From: Kordiimonadaceae bacterium
Lineage (GTDB): Bacteria > Pseudomonadota > Alphaproteobacteria > Sphingomonadales > Kordiimonadaceae
Direction: 5' to 3'
DNA length: 9,259 bases
Assembly (NCBI GenBank): GCA_014238195.1
Contig: JABABO010000108.1
Location: forward strand, 1-9,259
Of this stretch, positions 1 to 5,802 are shown piece by piece. Both the position numbers and the translations under genes were made by a program. The notes beneath the pieces were generated by a model that was not told where the DNA came from, made no database searches, and was given only the letters and a program-made list of their open reading frames with translations. The stretch's first letter is position 1. Every line of letters begins with the position of its first letter.

Positions 1-645
1 ATGTTTCAATTTGGTACCCGACCGATGTTAACAAAGGAAAGTCAGATTTCTGAAAAATGGAAGCAACGTCTGCTGACATTAAAACCTGGGGATATTTTGT
101 TGCAAAACTTCAGCCCAACAGGTTTCTTTTCCAGCGCCCTTAAAAACAGTTTCATAGGTGAACTGGTGGGCCGCAATCGGCGCCAAGTGGATTTTGCCCC
201 CAAACAAAATGAAGAGTTTAACACAAAGCTTGTTGTGGGACGAAAGACATACTGGGTGCGCGGCGAAGATTATGGTCACGCAAAAAAACATATTGATGCG
301 GGCTATACAACGCCTATGAAAACACCGGGCGAGACGCTTATTTTTGTGGCGCCTGAGAAAGCAAAAGAGATCAGAAAAGACCAAGCAGACTGCGTGGGTT
401 GCCTCAGTCAGTGTCGTTTTTCTAGCTGGGCAACCAATGAGAAAAATTCAACAGGCCGGCTTGCTGACCCCCGCAGTTTTTGTATTCAACTGACCTTAGA
501 TGATGTCGCACACGGTGGCAGTATTGATGATAATTTAGTATTTGCAGGTCACAATGCCTTCCGCTTTGCAGGTGATCCGTTTTATTCTAATGGTTTTGTA
601 CCGACCGTAAAGCAGCTTGTGCACCGCATTATGGAAGGCGATTAA
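1..645 (+). CDS. Nitronate monooxygenase-type flavin oxidoreductase, C-terminal part (5' truncated by window edge)
   Basis: The reading frame is open from the first base to TAA at 643-645. The ATG at base 1 is probably an internal methionine, because the visible 214 residues match only the C-terminal half of the alphaproteobacterial nitronate monooxygenase / 2-nitropropane dioxygenase family (FMN-dependent TIM barrel, usually about 450-470 residues in this subgroup). Seen: QFGTRPMLTKES (residues 3-14), corresponding to the GT-R-x(3)-T-x-E-S segment near the flavin phosphate site; a cysteine-rich motif DCVGCLSQCRFSSW (130-143, Cys 131, 134, 138) followed by ADPRSFCIQ; and the tail FAGHNAFRFAGDPFYSNGF, which is typical of this subgroup. 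Such enzymes oxidise alkyl nitronates, but many members have no proven substrate, so the exact reaction is uncertain. It converges with the Stf0-type gene across a 58-nt gap with no clear terminator. Its last codons recur in decayed form at 1705-1766 and about 2841-2910. Confidence 0.88.
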   Translation: MFQFGTRPMLTKESQISEKWKQRLLTLKPGDILLQNFSPTGFFSSALKNSFIGELVGRNRRQVDFAPKQNEEFNTKLVVGRKTYWVRGEDYGHAKKHIDAGYTTPMKTPGETLIFVAPEKAKEIRKDQADCVGCLSQCRFSSWATNEKNSTGRLADPRSFCIQLTLDDVAHGGSIDDNLVFAGHNAFRFAGDPFYSNGFVPTVKQLVHRIMEGD

Positions 646-703
646 AGAAAACTAAAAACTTCATTACAATAGAGTGTGTTAAGCTTGAATTATCTTTTTT
701 ATG

Positions 704-1504
704 TTACTTTATGGCGAATGATTTTTCATAAAGGTCTTGGCAATATTGATCATGAAATTGTTGGTTCTTTACGTTAGCGAGTTTATGAATCGTGCGGCCC
801 TGTGGTTTTTTCTCTAACTTTATCTGTAAGAGATCGGCCATCTTATTCAGATAGCTTGTTTTCTCATTTACACATTCTTCATATGTTAGTCGTAACGGCT
901 TGATTCCGTGGGTTTGGAAGAAATACTCCCAAATAATTTGCTCTTGCTGGATACTATTACAAATGTTCTGCAACCGCAAAAAATTATACTGAACACCTTT
1001 ATTGTAATCTGTTGCACCCTTTTCACTTAGAACTTCCCTACTCTTCTTATGTCGTCCATCATCAAAATTATGAAAAACACCTGTTTGTCTTGCAATAAGC
1101 CTTGAAACAGCTTGACTAACAGTATTATCCCTTTTTAAGTAGACCCACACAGCATCTTTGTAAGTATAATAAAAATTCTGAAAAAGCTTTGCATTCGTAT
1201 TATTGTTATCATAAATATCTTTTAAACAGCTTTCTACTTTTGGTAAATATTTCGACATAACGTTGACAGAAAAAACGCCATTACGTGATGTATTATCCTG
1301 ATGTATACGTTTCAAGCGGTTTTGCACATCTTTGATGCGCTCTGGTTGCCAGTGCATAAATAATTCTTTGGCGGTTCCCATGGATTCGGTATCACGCATA
1401 TCTTCACATACCATTGTAGAACCAGAACGCATGGTTGCGCAAAGAATGATTTTGGGCTTTGCCTTAGAGACACTTTTATGGTGCTTTAAGAATGTTTTCA
1501 ACAT
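704..1504 (-). CDS. Stf0-family sulfotransferase (LPS/trehalose sulfotransferase-like)
   Basis: Predicted cytosolic PAPS-dependent sulfotransferase of 266 residues. Seen: a 5'-phosphosulfate-binding loop LCATMRSGSTM (21-31); a following ELF segment with Glu47, at the place of the proposed catalytic base of Stf0; and a 3'-phosphate-binding block WVYLKRDNTVSQAVSRLIAR (120-139) followed by QTGVFH. The RD-x(3)-QAVS-x(4)-RQTG pattern distinguishes the Stf0 family from other sulfotransferases. A YEECVN segment (208-213) matches the late conserved region. No signal peptide or membrane segment is visible. I chose the ATG at 1504 because AGAGAG (complement of 1512-1517) sits 7 nt upstream; an in-frame GTG at 1525 adds 7 residues but lacks a ribosome binding site. 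Family members sulfate trehalose, glycolipids or LPS/Nod-factor-like glycans; the acceptor here is unknown. It is AT-rich compared with the flanking genes. Confidence 0.88.
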   Translation of the reverse strand: MLKTFLKHHKSVSKAKPKIILCATMRSGSTMVCEDMRDTESMGTAKELFMHWQPERIKDVQNRLKRIHQDNTSRNGVFSVNVMSKYLPKVESCLKDIYDNNNTNAKLFQNFYYTYKDAVWVYLKRDNTVSQAVSRLIARQTGVFHNFDDGRHKKSREVLSEKGATDYNKGVQYNFLRLQNICNSIQQEQIIWEYFFQTHGIKPLRLTYEECVNEKTSYLNKMADLLQIKLEKKPQGRTIHKLANVKNQQFHDQYCQDLYEKSFAIK

Positions 1505-1808
1505 ATACCATCTCTCTATTCTCACTTCGTAAATTACTGCGTAGATATCATAGGGTAAGATTTTAAGTTAAATTTTGGGGGGAAGAGTAAGGAAATACTG
1601 TATATAGCTCATTCCTAATTATGCAAAACATATTAAACTCTAGCAAGTTTACACTATATTACCGAATATTGCCATTAATGTTTTTTAGCTTTATAAATGG
1701 CTTCTTTTATTCCAATGGCTTTATGCTCAGAGTAAAACCTGTGCATCCTATTATGAAGGTGTTTGAAGGTTTATCGTTAACAGCCTATTCTAGATAATAC
1801 GCTTTATG
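1505..1808. other. Spacer between two leftward sulfotransferase genes, with a pseudogene fragment
   Basis: This 304-nt AT-rich spacer holds the start region of the Stf0-type gene and a decayed copy of the nitronate monooxygenase 3' end (separate entry, 1705-1766). A possible minus-strand -10 box TATGAT (complement of 1547-1552) lies about 43 nt upstream of the Stf0 start, but I find no good -35 at the usual distance. A run of six G occurs near 1577-1582. No convincing terminator hairpin follows the upstream sulfotransferase gene, so the two leftward genes could share a transcript. Confidence 0.6.
1705..1766 (+). pseudogene. Decayed copy of the nitronate monooxygenase 3' end
   Basis: Reading 1705-1753 gives FYSNGFMLRVKPVHPI, compared with FYSNGFVPTVKQLVHRI in the intact gene (580-630). 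Aligning 1705-1766 with 580-645 by hand gives 46 identities in 62 aligned bases, with one 3-base and one 1-base deletion. After the 1-base deletion the original frame reads Glu-Gly-Val-TGA where the intact gene has Glu-Gly-Asp-TAA, so the match runs exactly to the stop codon. Upstream of 1705 the similarity fades, though 1677-1704 may contain a poorer continuation. The fragment is too short to be functional and has no ribosome binding site. I read it as a displaced or duplicated gene end, in the same orientation as the intact gene. Confidence 0.7.
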
Positions 1809-2540
1809 CTATATAATACACTGGGGATAATCAAATAATTGAAAATCTTCAGCATATACTTTATCGACAATCGCTTTAAGTTCGGAGGTATACATTGATT
1901 GCCATGTTTGTTTTGAGTCCGTCTTATGCGGGGTGTGTATTATTAAGGAGCTGGATAAATCAAATGGTAGATGGGTTGAAAGCCTTGATAAATCTTCATC
2001 AAAGGTTTCTATCTTTCCAATAAAGTGATGTTTTACCCATCGCGCACAAGTTGTCATCGCTTGCAGCTGCCAATGTCGATCTCGTTTATTTGGTGCTAAT
2101 TGTGCTATTGAATGAATAAACTCCTCAAAAGAAATATGTCTATCTATTTGATCTAAAGGCAAATTGAGGCCCTTGAGTATGTTTAGCTTTTCTCGCTTAT
2201 TTCGCTTCACTTTTTCAAGATAAGCTGAGACAAGTCGTACATAAGGATTTCTAACAAATGTAAAACGAAAGTGTGAATCATTATTGAGTATTTGATTTAA
2301 AGTTGCAATGGGTAATTGATAGGGCTTAATAAAGAGTGATTCTTGTATAGGTGGGTGAGGTATAGCTTTCAGGCCTTTAATCTTTCCAATTTCATAAGTT
2401 TGCAGTGACTTGCTGAGGGTGGACGACGCAACTTTAGCATTTTTAAACCAAATATACTTATGATTAAAGGATATGTTAATCACGTCATTCAATAGGTTTT
2501 GAGTTAACCCACTTGAAATATTTTCATAAGTATTTGACAT
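1809..2540 (-). CDS. Sulfotransfer_2-type (carbohydrate) sulfotransferase
   Basis: Predicted 243-residue PAPS-dependent sulfotransferase of the family that includes eukaryotic HNK-1/chondroitin sulfotransferases and many bacterial polysaccharide-modifying relatives. Seen: a 5'-phosphosulfate loop KNAKVASSTLSKSL (33-46); the 3'-phosphate block FVRNPYVRLVSAYLEK (95-110); RHWQLQ (155-160), matching the H-x(n)-Q region; FIGKIETFDEDL (173-184), the usual GK-x-E-x(n)-DL stretch; and a C-terminal VYAEDFQLFDY (228-238). All main motifs are present, so it should be active. No signal peptide or membrane helix is visible. The start at 2540 is chosen because AAGGAG (complement of 2550-2555) lies 9 nt upstream. 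An ATG at 2573 would add 11 residues but place this ribosome binding site inside the gene. It is the first gene of the leftward half of the island and shares its 3'-phosphate motif with the gene at 4221-5207. The acceptor is unknown. Confidence 0.88.
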   Translation of the reverse strand: MSNTYENISSGLTQNLLNDVINISFNHKYIWFKNAKVASSTLSKSLQTYEIGKIKGLKAIPHPPIQESLFIKPYQLPIATLNQILNNDSHFRFTFVRNPYVRLVSAYLEKVKRNKREKLNILKGLNLPLDQIDRHISFEEFIHSIAQLAPNKRDRHWQLQAMTTCARWVKHHFIGKIETFDEDLSRLSTHLPFDLSSSLIIHTPHKTDSKQTWQSMYTSELKAIVDKVYAEDFQLFDYPQCII

Positions 2541-2579
2541 TAACAACAACTCCTTCAGGGAAATATTTAACATTACATA

Positions 2580-2602
2580 GGATTATTTCACTATAATAGT
2601 CC
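2580..2602. repeat. Inverted repeat upstream of the leftward sulfotransferase gene
   Basis: GGATTATT (2580-2587) and AATAGTCC (2595-2602) form eight pairs, one of them T-G, around the 7-nt loop TCACTAT. It lies 40-62 nt upstream of the start at 2540, where an operator or a leader hairpin could act. No T-run follows on either strand, so a terminator is unlikely. It could be chance in AT-rich DNA. Confidence 0.35.
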
Positions 2603-2840
2603 AGCATTATTCATACATAAAGCCTTAAGCATCCATGGGGGCAGTACACAGCTCAACAAGTGGTAGCGTCATAGATTTATGCCACAAAAAATTGGCATGG
2701 ATAAACAAGTAATAATTTAAGATGTGACCTTGCCAATGTGTTCAATTTCTTATTCAGTAAACGTACGAAATTGAGCCATACTGTAGCTGTTTGACGATAG
2801 CACGGAGTTCGGGATGATCTATACTTTTCATTTCTCGGAC

Positions 2841-2910
2841 GATTTGATTTATTCCAATGGCTTATTGACAATTATAATCGTTAATGCACATTGTCCCATT
2901 TATGTTTAAC
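2841..2910 (+). pseudogene. Second, more decayed copy of the nitronate monooxygenase 3' end
   Basis: The core 2841-2864 reads D-L-I-Y-S-N-G-L, compared with D-P-F-Y-S-N-G-F in the intact gene (574-597); 18 of 24 bases are identical by hand. It shares the exact 16-mer TTTATTCCAATGGCTT with the fragment at 1705-1766. Beyond the core only scattered blocks align (for example ATGCAC against GTGCAC, then CATTTATG against CATTATG), with several indels, so the right end is approximate. It lies just upstream of the glycosyltransferase gene. Confidence 0.5.
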
Positions 2911-2951
2911 TTAAACTGCTGATGAATATTTTTTACTTGAAGGCACTTAAA

Positions 2952-4217
2952 ATGAATAAGTCTCATCATAATGAACGATTTAAATTTAAGCAGTTATTTA
3001 CACCACTTGTATTGGACAAATTACCCGTTAGGCATACAGTGCGAAATATAACTATACCTCGCAGAATTATGCAGTTTTGGGATAAAGACACCCCTTCAGA
3101 TGTTCAAGTATTATTGGCTATGAACGAGGCATGGGCTGATCGCCATAATGTTATTTATGACTTTTTTGATGAAACTGCGGCCTTGAAATATCTATCTCAA
3201 AAAGTTGTTAATGGATACGCTTTAAGCGATGTATTTAAAGCGTGCTTCCATCCCGCCATGAAAGCTGATTTTTTTCGACTAGCATATTTGTTCGATCTGG
3301 GTGGGCTCTACATCGACGCAGATAATGTTGTTGCTGATCAAGCTGATACTGTTTTTAGTTATGATAGAGATCTTGTATTTTTGAATGTTTGGCTTATGCG
3401 CATTCGGAACGGGTATATTGCAGTTGGACAAAGATCAAAACTGATTGAAATGTGTTTAAAGCAAGCCGTTCTTAATGTCATGACATTGGCTAAAACGGAA
3501 AAAAGAATCGCCATACTGACCGGTCCTTATCTTTTCACAAGTCAACTTCATTCTCTTTTGCAAAATGACAATGATTATAAAGTTTACATAGTGAAATCTA
3601 CAAAAAATACGGGATTTTACCGTGATGCTACGGACGTTCTTGATAAAAAATTAAAGTATAAAAACACAGATATGAATTGGCAGATTGCGCAAGAAAAGCC
3701 TTTAGTTGAAAAGTTTCTAATTGAGTTTAGAGCAGACCCATCCAAGCTTGGGTCTTATAGGAAGGTGGGGAGCAAAAGCCTGAAGTTTGGGATTGACCTT
3801 GAGGGGCTTATTTCAGTATCCGAAGTTCATCTTTCATCCATTTTATTGAATGGAAATTGTATGGACATCTTTATTCGTGCGCTCCTAAGATGTAAGAAGC
3901 ATCAACGTGCCATTGAAGTGTTGGAGCAAGCCATCAAAGCAGGAAATAGAAACCCTGCACTATTGTGCCATCTGGCGAATATGAATATGGGGCCCGCAAG
4001 AGTGAAGTTTGACGAAGCTTTAGATTTGGCCGAAGAAGCATATACAAAAGCTCCTGAAGAAATTGAACCAATCTTGGCTTATGCTCGCATTTTGGTCAAA
4101 AAAAATCAACATGAAGAGAGTTTAAATATCATGAAAAAAGGGCTTTTAAATCACCCTAATAACACCAAGCTAATAAATTTTTATAATCAGCAACTTTCAG
4201 CCGTTGAGTGCTCTTAA
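2952..4217 (+). CDS. GT32-like glycosyltransferase with C-terminal TPR-like region
   Basis: Predicted cytosolic sugar-nucleotide-dependent glycosyltransferase of 421 residues. Seen: IPRRIMQFWD (35-44), the start of the Gly_transf_sug / OCH1-like fold; FFRLAYLFDLGGLYIDADN (107-125), containing the DXD metal/nucleotide-sugar motif at D122-A-D124 after the family's GG-x-Y; and LTGPYLF (189-195), matching the conserved T-G-P segment. About residues 300-410 are helical and resemble tetratricopeptide repeats (alanine-rich segments such as RAIEVLEQAIKAGNRNPALL and EALDLAEEAYTKAPEEIEP). Such regions often bind partner proteins. No signal peptide or transmembrane helix is seen. The start at 2952 is chosen because TGAAGG (2938-2943) lies 8 nt upstream; an ATG at 2922 adds 10 residues but has no ribosome binding site. 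The stop is 3 nt before the next start, so it is probably translationally coupled to that sulfotransferase. Donor and acceptor sugars are unknown. Confidence 0.85.
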   Translation: MNKSHHNERFKFKQLFTPLVLDKLPVRHTVRNITIPRRIMQFWDKDTPSDVQVLLAMNEAWADRHNVIYDFFDETAALKYLSQKVVNGYALSDVFKACFHPAMKADFFRLAYLFDLGGLYIDADNVVADQADTVFSYDRDLVFLNVWLMRIRNGYIAVGQRSKLIEMCLKQAVLNVMTLAKTEKRIAILTGPYLFTSQLHSLLQNDNDYKVYIVKSTKNTGFYRDATDVLDKKLKYKNTDMNWQIAQEKPLVEKFLIEFRADPSKLGSYRKVGSKSLKFGIDLEGLISVSEVHLSSILLNGNCMDIFIRALLRCKKHQRAIEVLEQAIKAGNRNPALLCHLANMNMGPARVKFDEALDLAEEAYTKAPEEIEPILAYARILVKKNQHEESLNIMKKGLLNHPNNTKLINFYNQQLSAVECS

Positions 4218-4220
4218 AGT

Positions 4221-5207
4221 ATGCTTGATCATATAACATTACGTGATGTTTTGTATGGTTCCATCGTCTCTAAAAGGGAAAATTATTGCTATATTCCAGT
4301 GGGTAAGGCTGCGAACACCAATGTAAAGCGGTTATTTTGGCAAATAGAGCATCAACGGCTACATCCCTATCCACTAGGTAAAGATTATTTTTGTGTCCAT
4401 AATTATGAATGGCGGTTTGCAAAAGCAGAGTCAAAGGAACCGTGGGTACGATTCAAGCAGACTGCTATTCATAAATTTTACAATGAATTAACTGGTAGGG
4501 CTTTGTTCACTGTAGTTCGCAATCCGTATGTACGATTACTGTCAGGGTACCTAGAGAAAATTCATAGCAAGCAAACGACTAATCCAGATATATATAAGCG
4601 CTTTATGCTACCACGTTTGCCTAAAGATTTCTCAGAATTTATACAGATGGTCTGTGATCAACCAGATCAGAAAGTAAATATTCATTTTAGGTTACAATCT
4701 TATGCAACATTATTTGACTATTTACCCTATACAACAGTTGGGCATGTCGAAGATTTAAAGGCAAGTTTTCAAAAATTCTCAATGCTTGCCTTTAATAAGG
4801 ACTATAGTCACTTATTAAAGGCAAAGGCTGATCATGCGCAAAATGCAAATGATCAAATTATGACTTATTATAAACCAGCCTTAATTGATGCGGTAAATCG
4901 ACGTTTTAAAGAAGATTTTATCAATTTTGGATATGCATTTGACCCAAATCACTTGGGGCCTCAAAATCCATTGAGGCCGCCCGGTTTGTTTCAAGATAAA
5001 CTCAAGCAGTCGGTTACATTTTCGTCGGCTTTTATAAGGATTATGATGCATGATTTGACGGAAGCCGATGCTGTTTATGACATGGCTCAATCCTATCTGG
5101 CTGAAGTAGATAACGAACCTTTAGTCGGATATTCAAATCCATGTGCCTATGAATATGCTAAGCGTGTATCACTAAAGCTAAAGCCCGTTCTGTTTGGTCA
5201 GGCTTAA
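4221..5207 (+). CDS. Sulfotransfer_2-type sulfotransferase with C-terminal extension
   Basis: Predicted 328-residue PAPS-dependent sulfotransferase. Seen: YIPVGKAANTNVKRLFW (24-40), the 5'-phosphosulfate loop; LFTVVRNPYVRLLSGYLEKI (95-114), the 3'-phosphate block; HFRLQS (155-160); VGHVEDL (173-179); and RFKEDFINFGYAF (228-240), where the family fold usually ends. About 88 further residues (241-328) form an extension with no motif I recognise. The 3'-phosphate block is nearly identical to that of the enzyme encoded at 1809-2540, which suggests paralogy, but the first loop differs (KAANT rather than KVASS). Only a weak ribosome binding site (TTGAG, 4204-4208) precedes the start, so coupling to the upstream glycosyltransferase is likely. 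It probably sulfates the product or an acceptor of that enzyme. The 3' end overlaps the convergent GNAT gene by 4 nt and marks the right edge of the AT-rich island. Confidence 0.87.
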   Translation: MLDHITLRDVLYGSIVSKRENYCYIPVGKAANTNVKRLFWQIEHQRLHPYPLGKDYFCVHNYEWRFAKAESKEPWVRFKQTAIHKFYNELTGRALFTVVRNPYVRLLSGYLEKIHSKQTTNPDIYKRFMLPRLPKDFSEFIQMVCDQPDQKVNIHFRLQSYATLFDYLPYTTVGHVEDLKASFQKFSMLAFNKDYSHLLKAKADHAQNANDQIMTYYKPALIDAVNRRFKEDFINFGYAFDPNHLGPQNPLRPPGLFQDKLKQSVTFSSAFIRIMMHDLTEADAVYDMAQSYLAEVDNEPLVGYSNPCAYEYAKRVSLKLKPVLFGQA

Positions 5208-5686
5208 AGTTTTTTCTGCATATACACCACATCGTCTTCAGGGTTGAAATTATAGGGCTGCCTTTCCTGAAAGCCAAGGTGTTGATAAAGCGCAATGGCA
5301 TGTGTTAGGCGCTTTAGGCTGTCGAGCAACATGATTTTATAGCCCCGTGATTTTGCTTCCATGATCAGACGCTCGCTTAAACGTTTCCCAAGGCCCAATC
5401 CGCGACCATTTGGTGCAACATACATGCGTTTCATTTCGCAGGTATCATCATCGTGCTTCTTGAGTGCGAGCGCACCAACAGCTTGTCCATCTATTTCCGC
5501 AAGCAGAATAATTTCGTAGATGCTGGCAAGCGTTTGCATTTCAGCGTCAAAGCCTTGGAAGGCTAGGCTGATAGGTAGTTGATCAGCAAATGCTTCGAAC
5601 AAAGCCCTAGCTTGATCGAAATCCTTACTGGTTTCAGCAAGGCGAAGGGCAGGTTTGGATATCATATTTTGTGATATATCGGACAT
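5204..5686 (-). CDS. GNAT-family N-acetyltransferase
   Basis: Predicted 160-residue acetyl-CoA-dependent acetyltransferase, a complete single GNAT domain. Seen: motif A, MKRMYVAPNGRGLGLGKRL (85-103), with the acetyl-CoA pyrophosphate loop R-G-L-G-L-G (95-100); and motif B, ALYQHLGF (132-139), with the usual aromatic residue before the H-LGF turn. An acidic/aromatic C-terminal segment YNFNPEDDVVYMQKKL closes the fold. The substrate cannot be read from the sequence. The ATG at 5686 has no clear ribosome binding site; an internal ATG (residue 8) is not better. Base composition is ordinary for the chromosome, unlike the sulfotransferase genes it converges on with a 4-nt overlap, so it is probably part of the older backbone. 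Confidence 0.85.
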   Translation of the reverse strand: MSDISQNMISKPALRLAETSKDFDQARALFEAFADQLPISLAFQGFDAEMQTLASIYEIILLAEIDGQAVGALALKKHDDDTCEMKRMYVAPNGRGLGLGKRLSERLIMEAKSRGYKIMLLDSLKRLTHAIALYQHLGFQERQPYNFNPEDDVVYMQKKL

Positions 5687-5788
5687 ATAGTGTCTTATTC
5701 ATTGGTCTGGCTATATTAATACTTATGATTTTACTCAAAGTTCATTTCAAGCAAAATCTTCTTCTGCAACGATTTAAAAAGGTCTCAA

Positions 5789-5802
5789 AAGCGTTAGCGC
5801 TT
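5789..5802 (-). terminator. Possible intrinsic terminator of the SH3-domain gene
   Basis: On the minus strand AAGCG-CTAA-CGCTT forms a 5-bp stem with a 4-nt loop overlapping the stop codon of the SH3-domain gene. It runs into TTTTGAG, and a further T5 tract follows about 10 nt later. The stem is short, so termination may be weak. Confidence 0.4.

Larger units (their letters stand above)
2541..2951. other. Divergent control spacer between sulfotransferase and glycosyltransferase genes
   Basis: This 411-nt spacer separates the leftward and rightward halves of the island and should hold both promoters. It contains an inverted repeat at 2580-2602, another at 2679-2698 (ATGCCA, 8-nt loop, TGGCAT), and a decayed nitronate monooxygenase tail near 2841-2910. 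On the minus strand, TATTAT (within 2592-2599) resembles a -10 box for the leftward genes but has only a weak -35. A short protein-like minus-strand reading frame spans 2754-2861 (see findings). I see no intact gene here. Confidence 0.6.

Noticed and set aside
1678..1760. Minus-strand reading of the first relic, ending in AIGIKEAIYKAKKH
   Set aside because: Lys-rich readings arise easily from AT-rich DNA, and the plus-strand match to the monooxygenase tail, including its stop position, explains the bases better.
1621..1797. Rightward 58-codon frame from ATG 1621 that includes the FYSNGF relic and looks hydrophobic in the middle
   Set aside because: No ribosome binding site, and its central part is explained by similarity to the nitronate monooxygenase tail with a frameshift, so it is more likely a relic than a small membrane protein gene.
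2592..2597. Perfect TATAAT on the + strand considered as a promoter for the glycosyltransferase gene
   Set aside because: It lies over 350 nt upstream of the start and has no -35 match at 16-18 nt; likely chance in AT-rich DNA.
2679..2698. Hairpin ATGCCA - 8 nt - TGGCAT considered as a terminator
   Set aside because: No T-run follows on either strand and no gene ends nearby; kept only as a note in the spacer entry.
2677..2871. Leftward 64-codon frame in the divergent spacer
   Set aside because: Composition is random-looking (rich in Arg, Ser, Asn), with no motif and no convincing start; a different frame of the same strand looks more protein-like.
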